Numbered from the stretch's first letter, positions 27,501 to 37,109 are shown. The stretch is 64,000 nt of DNA from Streptomyces sp. R28 (GCF_041052385.1 NZ_CP163439.1:4577001-4641000), one strand, 5' to 3'. A program made the numbers and translations. Notes: generated by a model from the letters alone, not told the origin.

Positions 27501-27585
27501 AGGTGCTCTCCGCCTCGACTGGAATGATGGCCGGGGCCTCACGGGCCTCCCAGCATGCAGCAGGAAGAGTGCCCCGCCAGGTCAT
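24517..27585 (-). CDS. dpdH: DpdH, P-loop ATPase
   Basis: 1022 aa. Walker A GKSGTGKS at residues 80-87, with Walker B in LELLLLIEDFSIFQGIQGG. A cysteine cluster (CQQCPVRDKCHQAFG) may bind zinc or an Fe-S centre. The middle has a proline/threonine-rich linker, and the C-terminal third is long helices likely to form coiled coil. It resembles large STAND/AAA-like defence ATPases. ATG 27585 overlaps the dpdG stop. The probable role is ATP-driven recognition or signalling in restriction; the fold is evident, the function inferred. Confidence 0.82.
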   Translation of the reverse strand: MTWRGTLPAACWEAREAPAIIPVEAESTSNGVFLATHTSIPILLRDRVDSAVGGTIVDEHNLRRAVEELPADQPIIPILGKSGTGKSHLIRWLRINLKPNDATRLIFVPKHRMSLRGILELILEHATSERAAEVRAKVAAASDAAADETTAQLRLRNELAVLVETRGADKDGTPEENDLRAFLASAEGLPALLGDLVFRRRLLTDNGPIARLVREKLSGKGSEDKEDAFGFTAADLDLSVDDVSRAGVDAASVASALASDAPLRDLAAKMLNEQLGPAVSEVFGIGGDDLKQLLVELRLDLQRQGLELLLLIEDFSIFQGIQGGLIDAITLLPTETLALCPMRVVMAVTTGYFVNQMPETVYTRTYKVFDLELPADMTAPFDPARFAARYLNAVRVGSQEIDKHRTDERPEPNHCQQCPVRDKCHQAFGEVEGVGLFPFSRTALDRAIRSQSKGDAFVARDVLTRVLRPVLHRDQTELDEGRFPSTGFESDFRTGALDILDNVEDQVRLRTPGDPELSERRVRMVRFWGPGHGPQNLHPTIHEAFAIPPLPDLITEQQTLPHRPAVQEPVLPLNGTQTPIVVAPPTPPPPTSAPARPSPAASKPTLVQAVDEWHKTGQLVQSHRNDLRKIVHTAVIGCLGLEDGYGGDSGDWTKARAEFTPSFDAKTSIALDGSALQTALISIDHRNVEDVRVLRALAWVNAKGSWEDVPQGDALQSLCVNRVQEWADSVSAFLLPSEGDDAELGRLAHALLSVSKALGIADSFKSDTLSRVRALFASPPKLADPVRPHMRQLQDRFVDPKADRNLLQQRLLRLTSYRQGAGKPLAIDLPRLVRALRDNAAEVPWPEHVPEQIRKAADDIQKRTTTLDPMLDETRRLTPDVSDLGGDVAQVAHALNTLLSDLAALGQSANSINLPALHDAAKAVKPSDLKKVTDLTEGLNAWSTLTADQRLRLMTQDERPALRIRAWLEPALEAVNALEQKLQAGPASEAQREYDETLQRLMAGLETLSREVMDVAGCEGGA

Positions 27586-28505
27586 CGTTTTCCTCCTTGA
27601 ACCAGGGTGACGTGTGTTTGACGTTGGCTGTCGAATCGCGACAGCCGGATGCCGTCGGCGTCCGGCAGGGTGTCGAAGACGAGTCGGCCGCGGTCTTGCA
27701 AGATGCGCAGCGCCTGGCCTACCGAACTGTCGGCACAGTCTTGTGCGATGCCCGGGTCGGGGTCTCCGTCGGGAAGGTACGCCACGAGGGAGGCGCGGAC
27801 GAGACCGCCGTACAGCACAGGCAGTTTGGCCGCCAACTGGCCCAGGAATTCGGCGATGGGCATCTGTCCGGCAGGCAATTCGTCCAAGACGTCGTTGATC
27901 GCCACGACGGGGAGGGGCACAAGTCCCGATCTGGCCTGTACGAGCGAAGGCGCCGCGAGGCCAAGTGCCTGTCCCCATCGGGTGACGGCACCCCAGCGTG
28001 TGTCGTTGGTGATGGCCCAGGTTTCATTGTCCGGGTCCGGGAACTGCGCGTGCTGGAGGGCCTGAACGCCGCTGGTCCACGACAAGGGACGCCCGAGCGC
28101 ATCCTGCGCGAGGAACCACGACATCGCTCTCAGCAGATCACGTGCCCCGCCGGTGAGGCTCTCTCCCGGGCCGGTCTGCCACGGGTCTCCGTCTCGGTCC
28201 AGATCGAGGGCATGCTTTTGAAGTGTCCGGCGGAACGCCGCCGGCGACAGGGTGCCTCCTGTGGCAGCGACAGTGTCGCTCACGGTGATCACACCGGCCG
28301 TGTCGCTGCAGAGCATCCCGATTGCCCGGAAGGTGTACACGGTGTGCGCGACACCTTCAAAGGAGGAACTGTCCTCGTTCAGGCCTGGCGGTCTGAACGC
28401 CTCGATCAACTCTTCCTCGGTCCAGACCCGTCGAGATCCGGTAAGGAAGTTGATGATGGAGCGGCCAAGCGCCGGAAGGCTGCGCGGTGGGTTCAGAACA
28501 GCCAT
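27582..28505 (-). CDS. dpdG: DpdG, restriction component of unknown fold
   Basis: 307 aa. The N-terminal region (MAVLNPPRSLPALGRSIINF, then WTEEELIEAFRPP) looks like a small winged-helix module. The rest is helical with no catalytic signature; the C-terminus again resembles a winged helix (VGQALRILQDRGRLVFDTLP). Its ATG shares one base with the dpdF stop (TGATG). Genetics in Salmonella place dpdG in the restriction set. Possible DNA-binding adaptor; name given by position. Confidence 0.75.
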   Translation of the reverse strand: MAVLNPPRSLPALGRSIINFLTGSRRVWTEEELIEAFRPPGLNEDSSSFEGVAHTVYTFRAIGMLCSDTAGVITVSDTVAATGGTLSPAAFRRTLQKHALDLDRDGDPWQTGPGESLTGGARDLLRAMSWFLAQDALGRPLSWTSGVQALQHAQFPDPDNETWAITNDTRWGAVTRWGQALGLAAPSLVQARSGLVPLPVVAINDVLDELPAGQMPIAEFLGQLAAKLPVLYGGLVRASLVAYLPDGDPDPGIAQDCADSSVGQALRILQDRGRLVFDTLPDADGIRLSRFDSQRQTHVTLVQGGKR

Positions 28506-31111
28506 CAGAGTCTCCTGAGGAAGTCGTCAATGGTCCAGTGAGGGCTGCGGATGCTTTTGATGAGGGCATCTGGATAGGCCGGGTCGGGCATGTCTTCCGG
28601 GACGACCACGACGCGCAGCGGTCCGCTGGTGGGGGCGAGCCACGACAGGGGCGGCGTCTGCCCGTGGTCCATCAGGATCAGACTCGGCACCGAGAGGCGC
28701 GCAGGTACCCCGCCGGTGCGCAGGGGGTCCACGACGACCAGGCCCTCGTCGGCGAACCGCGAGGCCGTACGGATGGCCGGGAGCCCAAGCAGTGCGTCGG
28801 GGGCGACGATGCCGCGTACGCCGTTGGTGACGCATGACTGGATGAGGTTGCTCAGGGCAGTTCTGAGGCGTCCGCTGGAGTAGGTGACCACGATGCTGGG
28901 GTGGCCAGCGGCCAGGTTCGCCAGGGCCGCGCTGGGGCTTCTGCCGAGATCTGGCATGAGCGCTTCTGCGACGAGGGGACGCGCGGTGTGCAAGATGGGC
29001 TGGTGCGCGTGCCCCTCTGCCGGGCATCCGGAGCACGCGGGCGCCACGTTCTGGCTGGCCCCCATCGCACCTATGCCCGTGTAGGTGTACTCCTCACTCA
29101 GTACGCGTCCCCAGCATTCTCTTCTTTCCAGCAGGCGGGTGATGCGCGCCGTTGAGGTTGCTTCGGCGTTCTTGATCTCCGCGCGGGTCCGCTGCAGGGC
29201 AGCCTCGAGAGTCTCTTGGTCCAGGTTGGCCACGTGCGGTCTGAGCCGTACCGGGACGTGGCTCACGAAGGCCGTCCACTCCTTGTCGAACCGTGCTTGC
29301 CACGCCTGCTCGGACTCGCCGGGTATGCGTTCGACCACCGGAGGGGCCAGCCTTGTGATGGTGATGAGGTTGGCACGTTCCATAAGGACGAGCGTGTTGC
29401 GGTTCCACAGTTGATTGGCGTCCGAGGGCTCGTCGCCGTGCTCGGGTACCACCGTGGTGTCCAGGACCAGACCGTTGCCCGCCTCCTTCGGGGACAGGTC
29501 CTGATCCCGCATGGCTTGCCATCGGTTCCACGCCTTGACGTCCCCGATCACGGTCGCGTTTTCGACTTGCTGGCCTTCGGCCGCGTCAGGGAGGGCGGGA
29601 AGCCAGACAGACAGCGCCGCGTGGCCGTCACGTCCCGCGCGGCCGACTTCCTGGTAGAAGCGGTCGACCGAGGCGGGGACGCACGCATGCACCACGGTAC
29701 GGACGTCGCTCTGGTCCACCCCCAGACCGAAAGCGCTGGTGCCGACCACGATGTCGGTCGTTGTCGGCCCGTCGTCGCCGGACCATCCACGCATGATGCC
29801 AAGACGCTCAGCAGAACCGAGGCCTCCGTGGAAAACGGCGGTGCGTGCAAACCCGGCGGCCCGCAGACGCTCAGCGATGGTCCTGGCGGGCTCCTTCTTG
29901 GTGGTGTAGATGATCGCCGGCCGCGGAAGGTGGTGCATCGCTTCGACAAGGCGTTCCATCCGGGCACCGGAGGACGTGGTAGTGCCCAGGAAGTACCGCA
30001 GTTCGGAGCGCAGAAAGGTCGACCCGACGAACAGTGACTCGGCGCTGCCCGCGAAGAGTTGATCGTTGAGTTGGAGGCTGGGCGCCGACAGCGTTGCGGA
30101 CAGAAGTGTGACGCGTGGCGGGGGGTGCCCGGCCCCGGTGGCGAGTTCTCGCAGTTCTCCCACGAGCGAGGCGACGATCTGGAACTCCGGACGAAAGCTC
30201 AAGCCCCACAGGCGTACCAGGTGCGCCTCGTCGATGACCAGGTTGGTGAGTTGGCCGGACGCTGCAAGGGTGCGCAGCGTCGCGGTGAATCCGCGTACAA
30301 GGGCTTCGGGGGAAGTGAGGAGGATCCGCTGCCTTCCCTCGCGCAGGCGTTCCTTGATGGCTGCGCGTTCCTCGCTGACGCGGTCGCTGTGATAGGCCAG
30401 TTCGCGGGGGAGCACGGACGCCGGGAATCGTTTGCGCATGTGGCGTTCCTGGTCGAGCGCCAGGGCGATGGTGGGCAGCACCACGATGGTGGTTCCGCGC
30501 TGCCGGAGCAGCCCAGGGGCCAGACCGACGAGGGATTTACCCGTGCCGGTGGGCAGGACGACGTGCAGGGTGGATGCCGGATCGGCCAGGGAGGCGGTCC
30601 GCACCGCGCTGGCTTGGCTGCGTGAGCGGTAGTGATCGATGTCGGGAGCGATCGCGTGCAGGGCTGGATCGACGGGCACCGGACTGTTCGGGCGAGCGCT
30701 GGTCTCCACCGTCGTGTTGTCGGCGAAGACGAACGGACCGGGGCTTGCGCAGGCGAGATCGATCCAGCGGGGGTCGCCGTGGAGCCAGTCAGGCGTCCAG
30801 GCGTCGCCGAGGCGCACGGTGTGCCGTGTGGCGCCGAACCGTTCGACACGCAGGTGCGCTCGCTGGAGCGCCTGCAGGTCGATTCCGCGGTCGTGGAGGT
30901 TGATCTCCAGTTCGTGGTGGCGCTGGCCCGTCACGCCGGCTTGATGGCGGAGCATCTGAGCCAGCAGGGCGGCGATGTCGCCGCTGAAGGCGGGCCCGGC
31001 AAGGGGTGAGCGCCAGGCATCGGCGAACCGGCGGTGGGGGCCGGTGAGCTGTTCTGTCGATGCCTCCTTTCCCAGGACCATGCGCTGGATGATGTCGAGT
31101 TGAGCGGTCAC
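28505..31111 (-). CDS. dpdF: DpdF, RecQ-like DNA helicase
   Basis: 868 aa from GTG 31111, which overlaps the dpdE stop as GTGA; GTG 31117 is an alternative. RecQ-type superfamily 2 core: Walker A LPTGTGKSLVG near residue 187, DEAH box NLVIDEAHLVRLWG, LLSATLS, and motif VI YQEVGRAGRDGHAALS. A CSGCPAEG cysteine pair may bind zinc. The last 170 residues contain alternating strands and helices (SIVVTYSSGRLRTALSNLI; GLVVVDPLRTGG) resembling a Rossmann or phosphoribosyltransferase-like domain. It presumably unwinds DNA at the sensing or cleavage site. Confidence 0.87.
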   Translation of the reverse strand: MTAQLDIIQRMVLGKEASTEQLTGPHRRFADAWRSPLAGPAFSGDIAALLAQMLRHQAGVTGQRHHELEINLHDRGIDLQALQRAHLRVERFGATRHTVRLGDAWTPDWLHGDPRWIDLACASPGPFVFADNTTVETSARPNSPVPVDPALHAIAPDIDHYRSRSQASAVRTASLADPASTLHVVLPTGTGKSLVGLAPGLLRQRGTTIVVLPTIALALDQERHMRKRFPASVLPRELAYHSDRVSEERAAIKERLREGRQRILLTSPEALVRGFTATLRTLAASGQLTNLVIDEAHLVRLWGLSFRPEFQIVASLVGELRELATGAGHPPPRVTLLSATLSAPSLQLNDQLFAGSAESLFVGSTFLRSELRYFLGTTTSSGARMERLVEAMHHLPRPAIIYTTKKEPARTIAERLRAAGFARTAVFHGGLGSAERLGIMRGWSGDDGPTTTDIVVGTSAFGLGVDQSDVRTVVHACVPASVDRFYQEVGRAGRDGHAALSVWLPALPDAAEGQQVENATVIGDVKAWNRWQAMRDQDLSPKEAGNGLVLDTTVVPEHGDEPSDANQLWNRNTLVLMERANLITITRLAPPVVERIPGESEQAWQARFDKEWTAFVSHVPVRLRPHVANLDQETLEAALQRTRAEIKNAEATSTARITRLLERRECWGRVLSEEYTYTGIGAMGASQNVAPACSGCPAEGHAHQPILHTARPLVAEALMPDLGRSPSAALANLAAGHPSIVVTYSSGRLRTALSNLIQSCVTNGVRGIVAPDALLGLPAIRTASRFADEGLVVVDPLRTGGVPARLSVPSLILMDHGQTPPLSWLAPTSGPLRVVVVPEDMPDPAYPDALIKSIRSPHWTIDDFLRRL

Positions 31112-34100
31112 ACGCACCCGTCCTGCTCCGGGCTGCGGCCCGAGACCACGACCACACCGGTGCTGTCCAGGCGGAGCGACGGTGTCTGGAGGGCTGTCAT
31201 GAGCGCTTGGCCCGCCAGCGCTTCCGTTTCCACTTCTTCCTCCAGTTCAGCGCGCTCGTTTCCCTCCGAGCGCGCGGCACGCAGTCTCAACTGCCGCAGT
31301 CGGGTGGCGATGTCGGTCTCGGCCATGGCCAGGGCCCGGGTGCGGGTCGCCTCTACGGCGTCGTTGCTGTGGACCAGGCGCTGGGCACTGTGTTCAGCAG
31401 CTCGCCAGCGCGGCGCCCATTGGTCGGCCGGGATGAATGCGTATGCGTGTTTGATGCGCTCTGAGTTGAGTGCGTAGTCGCCTCCGGGCTCTGCGGGCGT
31501 CGGCTTGGCATAGCGCGCCTGCAGGGCGTCGAGGTGGCGCCCGTCGGTGATGGGTGTGCCATCTGCGTCGGTCCACACGGTCGCAATGAGCGGCGGGAAG
31601 AGCGCGTCGGCGCGGCGTCGCAGCGACGGCAAGTCCACCAGGTCGCTGGTCCAGGCTGCAGCAAGTTGGTCGAGCAGGTCGCTTTCCGGGCTGGCCTGCA
31701 ACGGCTGCGCTTCGATGGCGTAGTCGAAGCGGTAGGCAAGGCGCTCTGCGTAGGGCCAGGTGGGGATCCACCGCCACATGCCGAAGGCTCTCCCCCGGTC
31801 GTCGTTCCACAGGAAGTCGGACACGGCATCGATGAACTGATCGCCGTAGCGGTAGAGGCGGACGTCTTCGTGCTCGACGGCCACTTTGCGCACGAAGGTG
31901 CCGCGGTGTCCTGCGAGCGGCACGAAGTCGCGCTGCAGTCGCGCTGCGGATACCAGCGGCATCTGGACGTGTCCGGCTGCCAGCCGGCTGACGGGTTCGT
32001 AGCTGCCGATCGCATGGGCGGGGTCGCCTGCGGGGGCGAACCGCAGGTTCCCGGCCGCCCGCCGCGAGGACAGCAGTGCATCGGTGACGTCGGCGAACGA
32101 GGCTGCCTGACTCTCCGATGCCATCATCCGTCCGTACACCGAGCGCTCGTCAGCGGGTGCTTCGATGCTGTCCAGGGCGTCCTGTTCCTGTACGCGCTTG
32201 ACCTCGTCCTCGAGCATGGTGCGGACCATGCGGATGGCGTCGGGTGCGGCATCGGCACCGTGCTCGAACAGCAGGTCCCAGGCGGCGTCTGTGGCGGCGT
32301 CCACCGCATGCTGCAGGCTGGCTATCGACGTGTCGAAGACGGCGAACCCTTCGCTGAGGATCTGCATCCACGCTGCGGCAAACGACTGCGGGTCGGTCGT
32401 CTCGGCCACCCAGTAGGAGCGCCAGGCGCCGCCTTCGCGACGGGCGTCCCAGCGGTCGCACCGGCCGATACGCTGCTCGAGGCGGTTCGCCCTGGGCGGC
32501 AGGCCCACGTGGATGAGGAGATCGGCGAACTGGAGGTTGCGTCCTTCTTCCGCTGAGTGATCGGCAACGAGGACGGCTGCCATCCGGCTCTGCTCGAAAT
32601 CCCGCACTGCCTGCTCGGAGGCTGCGGGCGAGTCGCTCGCCAGGTGCTGGTAGACAGCCCCGGGAAGCACTTCCTTGAACGCGCCGACCAACTCCCCTGC
32701 CAACTGCGGGGTCGGGCAGAAGACGACCACCCGCTCACGTGCTTTGAACAGGTAGGTCAGTGCGTCGGCCAGTGGGCGTGCCATGTCGCGGCGGCGGCTG
32801 ACGAAGCGCAGGTCACTCTCGATGCGGTCGAGCGCGTCCTGCTCGCCCGGCGTGGCGGCCACTCGGGACTGGGCCCACGCGCACAGGGCGTCCGGGTCCA
32901 AGGACAATGCCACGCCCGTCGCGAAGGCCGACGCTGCCTCGCGGCGGGCCTCTTCGTCGAACTCACAAGCAGCAAGAGCCTCCTGGCGCCAGTTGTCCAA
33001 AAGGGAGGCAAGGCCGGCAAAAGCGGACGAGGGAAGAACCACCTGCTGGGGGCGCAGACGCCCGGTGACCCGGTACGACTCGTGCAGCGCAGCGGTACGA
33101 CGGGTGCGCAGCATCCGGCGGTGGAGCCGATACACCTCGGACACATAGGTGCGCAGCGCGCCGATCGCAACGGCCAGCGCATGCCGGTCCGGTCCTGCGA
33201 CTGCCTGCCTGACCTCACCGATCAAGGCGGCGACTTCAGCGTCTTCAGGGAACGCGGCGCCGATCTCCGTGAGGCGCTTGTTCAGCAGCACGCCAGGAAA
33301 ATGGGGCTGCAGTCCAAGGAACAGCCGGCCCAGCGCGGAACGCGCCTCCATGCGCCGTCGCAGGTCCTCGGTCGTCGTGTCCCGGTACACGGCCGGGTCG
33401 AGCAGTTTGAGCATGGCCAGGAAGGCACGTTCGTTGTGCAGCGCGGGCGTCGCCGACAGCAGCAGCAAGCGCGGGCTGGCGGTGGCAACTTCGGCAAGGC
33501 GCGTGTAGCGGCTGGACAGTTCGGGCTGCTCGCTGTGCGCCAGGCGGGCCAGATGGTGCGCCTCATCGACCACGACGAGATCAGCCGGTACCCACGTGTC
33601 GGGTGCGTCGTCGCGGGAGTACATGATGCGGGCGCCCGGGAAGTCACCGGTGCGGAACTTGCCCGACAGTTCGCGGCGCCATTGCTCCACGAGGAACGGC
33701 GGGAGAATCAGTTGCACGGTGAGGTCGGGCTGGTCCAGCAGGAGTTCCCGCACGACAAGGCCGGCCTCGATCGTCTTGCCGAGACCGACCTCATCGGCCA
33801 GGAGGTAGCGCTGCACTGGGTCCTGCAGCACGCGCCACACGGTCTCGACCTGGTGCTCGTACAACTCGATACCGCTCGAGAGGGCGCCGCGCATGCCATG
33901 GGCCGCCGAACGCTGCGTCAGGGTGCTCTGCAGGAAGGGGCGCCGCATGTCGGCCAGCAGAGGCGATTCGAGCAGTCCGGCGCCGGCAAAGCCGACGGGG
34001 TCGGTCAGCGGCTGGTCCCAGCGGACATACAGGTCCTCTTCGGCAAGGTATCCCTCCCAGTTGCGCGCCCGCACGTGGATGTCCCGATGGGCTGTGGCCT

Positions 34101-34560
34101 CGATGACGCGCCCGGAGCGCCATGCGGCACCCGTGGGCCAGAACACCCGCGTCTCGGGTGCCAGCGTGAACCGCTTAAGCCCCTTCTTGGGGACGGTGTG
34201 ACGACTGCGCTCGTCCGGAGGCTGTCCTGGGGTGTCGAAGTACTCGAGGATCAGGCCATCGCCGTCCTTGCCTACGAGTTTGCCTGCACCGAGCGTGTTG
34301 GCGCTGGATACGAGCAGGTCGCCTGGGCGCAGCGACAGGCCGCGGGAGGGGTCGCTGCTGCGCGCCGGACGGCTCGCCTTCGCTGTGCGGGGCCGGGCCG
34401 GCGCCGCCTTGCCCGCGCCGCCGTCGATGGTCCGTGATCCACGGCATTGCGGGAACCGTGAACAGCCCCAGAAGCAGTTGCCTGCGTTAGGTCCCCGCGA
34501 TGCGAATTGCATGACCATTTTGGCGCCGCACCGGGGACACAGGACAGCATCATCCGTCAC
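31108..34560 (-). CDS. dpdE: DpdE, SNF2-family helicase/translocase with topoisomerase-type zinc finger
   Basis: 1150 aa. An N-terminal C4 zinc ribbon (Cys 8, 11, 29 or 33, and 39, tract CFWGCSRFPQCRG) of the topoisomerase I type precedes a linker. The Snf2/RapA core has Walker A LLADEVGLGKTIEAG at about 253-267, the DEAH box VVVDEAHHLARL, LLSATPAL, and motif VI QRIGRCDRWDAR. GTG 34560 stands 7 bases after GGAG; other frames upstream do not extend the zinc finger. First gene of the restriction operon. SNF2 translocases commonly drive ATP-dependent restriction, and dpdE is required for restriction in Salmonella. Confidence 0.88.
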   Translation of the reverse strand: MTDDAVLCPRCGAKMVMQFASRGPNAGNCFWGCSRFPQCRGSRTIDGGAGKAAPARPRTAKASRPARSSDPSRGLSLRPGDLLVSSANTLGAGKLVGKDGDGLILEYFDTPGQPPDERSRHTVPKKGLKRFTLAPETRVFWPTGAAWRSGRVIEATAHRDIHVRARNWEGYLAEEDLYVRWDQPLTDPVGFAGAGLLESPLLADMRRPFLQSTLTQRSAAHGMRGALSSGIELYEHQVETVWRVLQDPVQRYLLADEVGLGKTIEAGLVVRELLLDQPDLTVQLILPPFLVEQWRRELSGKFRTGDFPGARIMYSRDDAPDTWVPADLVVVDEAHHLARLAHSEQPELSSRYTRLAEVATASPRLLLLSATPALHNERAFLAMLKLLDPAVYRDTTTEDLRRRMEARSALGRLFLGLQPHFPGVLLNKRLTEIGAAFPEDAEVAALIGEVRQAVAGPDRHALAVAIGALRTYVSEVYRLHRRMLRTRRTAALHESYRVTGRLRPQQVVLPSSAFAGLASLLDNWRQEALAACEFDEEARREAASAFATGVALSLDPDALCAWAQSRVAATPGEQDALDRIESDLRFVSRRRDMARPLADALTYLFKARERVVVFCPTPQLAGELVGAFKEVLPGAVYQHLASDSPAASEQAVRDFEQSRMAAVLVADHSAEEGRNLQFADLLIHVGLPPRANRLEQRIGRCDRWDARREGGAWRSYWVAETTDPQSFAAAWMQILSEGFAVFDTSIASLQHAVDAATDAAWDLLFEHGADAAPDAIRMVRTMLEDEVKRVQEQDALDSIEAPADERSVYGRMMASESQAASFADVTDALLSSRRAAGNLRFAPAGDPAHAIGSYEPVSRLAAGHVQMPLVSAARLQRDFVPLAGHRGTFVRKVAVEHEDVRLYRYGDQFIDAVSDFLWNDDRGRAFGMWRWIPTWPYAERLAYRFDYAIEAQPLQASPESDLLDQLAAAWTSDLVDLPSLRRRADALFPPLIATVWTDADGTPITDGRHLDALQARYAKPTPAEPGGDYALNSERIKHAYAFIPADQWAPRWRAAEHSAQRLVHSNDAVEATRTRALAMAETDIATRLRQLRLRAARSEGNERAELEEEVETEALAGQALMTALQTPSLRLDSTGVVVVSGRSPEQDGCV

Positions 34561-34566
34561 AGGCAC

Positions 34567-35920
34567 ACTCCGAAAGAGCAGCGTAGGCAGGCGCCGTCGG
34601 CAGGTTAGGACGGCGCAGGCGGCCCGGCGATATTCTGCCGGGCTGCCGGGACGGCCGTGGAGTGCGCACACGCAGGTCCTGACGCACGCGCTGGGTGGAG
34701 GCAACGGCAGGCAGTTGCGCGTCCGTGCGGAGCGGGGCGCCCACGTGGTGCACGTGTCCGCTACCCGGCGCCGACTGACGATGCAGAACACCACGTCGGC
34801 AGGCTGGGGAGCCGACCGACCCACGCGTCGGTGCACGGACATGCGCAGCGGTGCAGTGTGCCAGCAGCACGGATTCCTCTACGGCCTCACAGCTGGTGAA
34901 TGTGGAGCTTTCCCACTTGTGTAAGACGGCACGCCCACACCTCCAACAACCGGCAAAGCAGCACAACTCCCCCACGCTCAGCCTTGGCATTGCACTTCCT
35001 TCACAAGGTGCTCACATCCAGCTGGTTGCAGCGTAACCGGAGCCACTGACAGTGCCTCCGCCCGGGCGTACCGGTCTGCCGCGGCCCCGCGACGGAAAAA
35101 TGCTGCTCACCATGCCGGAAGCTCCCCCTGCCCCGCTCGACGTCACCACGGTCGCGTACCAACTCGCGCCACCCCGCCCCCTACGGCATGTTCAGCGCAC
35201 GTTGGCGGTGATCGTGCCGTTCACGATCACCATGGAATACCGATCTATGAGGCACGTGCAAGGCGATGGACTGTTTCCACCAAAGCAGTGTGTCTGACGG
35301 GAGGCGGACGGGGCCGCCCGGGGAGCGATTGGAGCCAGGCCGATAAGCCGACGCGGCCCTTCAGACGGCAGATGTAGGCGAGGTGTTCGAACGTTGCAGC
35401 GGAGCGAGTCGGGCGCTGTGCGCTCGATGGCCAACGGTACGCCGCACGAGGAGGCCGGCGCGGTGCGCCGACTGCGTCACTGGCCAACGGTGCGAGGATG
35501 AAGGGCTGTTCGGAACGCGACGCCGGACCTTATACGGCTGCCGTGGGAGGGCCACACTCGCTGCGCGGTGGGGGTGCTTGCTTGTCCTGGCGTCTCGTCG
35601 GCAGTGGTGAGCGTTGGCGCTGACCGTGGACAGGGCGGAGAATTCGCTGCGTGGTGCGCCTGCCGCTGGCCGGCCGATGTTGCGCCGTGCCTGCCGACAG
35701 CGGTAACGCGCAAGACGGCCGCCTGGATCCGCCTCGGCTTACGTGCCTGGAACGCCGCTCAAGCCAGGTACGACGCCGACACCGCCGATGTCGCGGTGCT
35801 TCTGCCCAGCACCAATGGGCAGGTTATACGCGGCACCAACCACTTCTGCTGTTGCAACAGTGCGGACGCACCCTCATCGAGGGTGTGCAAAACGGTTGAC
35901 CGACAGGCGAGATCCCGGAG
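34567..35920. other. 1.35-kb gene-free gap between restriction and modification operons
   Basis: No reading frame on either strand shows Streptomyces codon bias or a recognisable product. It must hold the promoter of the dpdE operon near its left end, where a small hairpin (gcccggc/gccgggc) lies around 34621-34646. The size is unusual in an otherwise tightly packed island. Confidence 0.6.
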
Positions 35921-35947
35921 TCACCGTGCCGGGCCAGGGCACGGTGA
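35921..35947 (-). terminator. Terminator of the modification operon
   Basis: Ten-bp perfect stem (tcaccgtgcc / ggcacggtga) with a 7-base loop, 13 bases past the stop of the leftward DGQHR gene. Confidence 0.7.
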
Positions 35948-35959
35948 ACGGGTGCAACG

Positions 35960-37063
35960 TCAGTTGCGGACGGCACGTACCAGCAGGTCGGTAAGGAGAC
36001 GGATGTCGTTAGGTGTGTTTTGCAGGCCATTCCAACGACGCTGTTCGCCGTCGGCGAAGCGCCACATACCGGAGGTCCAGGCGGTAATGGGCATCAGCCC
36101 CAGGACGGCGTTGCGTACCTCGTCGCAGTCGACGGCTTCGGCAGGCATGCCGTCGGTGAGGGTGTCCATGACGAAACCCATGGCCTGGATGCCGACACCG
36201 TGGGTGAGGCGGGACTGGCGAGGCGGGAGTTTCCAAGCGTCGCTGAAGGTGTCCTTCACGATGTTCCAATACGCGCGCAGATGCTTCAGCATGCGCTCTA
36301 CGTCGCCGGAGCCGTCTTCGGGGTTGCGGTATTGGTAGAGAGCGCCTTCGAAGAGGCTGTGTTCCAGCATTCGCAGCATGCTGGTGTCCTTGATGTTGCC
36401 GTGCGGTGAGGTGGGGCTGGCCACCCTGCCGTAGAAGGGGCCCTGGCCATCGGTGTTAAGGCGGATCATCAACTGGGCGGGCAGGCGCCGGCGGGCGTAG
36501 GCGGGGGGAAGCTGTCCGCTGGTTTCGGGCAGCAGTTCGTGGATGAGGCCCTTAGGCAACGGTTTGGTGGAGTTGACCAGGATGAACTGAGAGCGCTGGT
36601 CTTCTTGGTTGTCGGCGATGAACCCGACGGCGGCGACGGGGAATTCGGCCAGGTCCGCGTCGCGGATGGCGGCGCTGCGCTGCTGGCCATCCACAATCAA
36701 GGCGGGCTTGTCCTCGTCGGTAAGAGATTCATCCACCGGGATCACCAGCACGCCGGGGACTGAGTAGTCCACGCCGGCTTTCGGGCGGATGCCAGTTTCG
36801 AAGCGGACGGTGTCATCGAATGCCAGGACGAGCGCGTTGGGGAGCATGGCGTGGTCGGACTCGAGGTAACGGCGGATGCCGCGGATGTGGCTGAGAACCT
36901 CTGGCCGCTGGTAGCCCTGCAGTTCGCTGCTGTCGTTGCGGCGGACGCGGGAGACAGCGGCGAAACTGTGGATTTTCTTCCCGTCGACGGCAAAGCAGTA
37001 GATTTTTCGGTTGCCTTGGCGCACTTCAAGTGCGGGAAGCCTCAACTCGTATCGGTCGGCCAT
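35960..37063 (-). CDS. dpdB: DGQHR-domain protein, second DpdB paralogue
   Basis: 367-aa ParB/sulfiredoxin-fold protein. The signature reads ALIVDGQQRSAAI (DGQQR in place of DGQHR), preceded by IPVDESLTDEDKP and followed by FILVNSTKPLPKGLIHELLPE, the DGQHR-family pattern. ATG 37063 has AGGAG 5 bases upstream. In Salmonella DpdB works with DpdA to put preQ0 into DNA and may hydrolyse ATP. This copy lies downstream of dpdA with a 46-base gap; a related copy precedes dpdA. The C-terminus (LPPRQSRLTHGVGIQAMG) is shared by both. Confidence 0.83.
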   Translation of the reverse strand: MADRYELRLPALEVRQGNRKIYCFAVDGKKIHSFAAVSRVRRNDSSELQGYQRPEVLSHIRGIRRYLESDHAMLPNALVLAFDDTVRFETGIRPKAGVDYSVPGVLVIPVDESLTDEDKPALIVDGQQRSAAIRDADLAEFPVAAVGFIADNQEDQRSQFILVNSTKPLPKGLIHELLPETSGQLPPAYARRRLPAQLMIRLNTDGQGPFYGRVASPTSPHGNIKDTSMLRMLEHSLFEGALYQYRNPEDGSGDVERMLKHLRAYWNIVKDTFSDAWKLPPRQSRLTHGVGIQAMGFVMDTLTDGMPAEAVDCDEVRNAVLGLMPITAWTSGMWRFADGEQRRWNGLQNTPNDIRLLTDLLVRAVRN

Positions 37064-37109
37064 CACATCTCCTGGCAGGGTTGGAAAGAAAAGCTAGAAG
37101 GGGGTGCAT

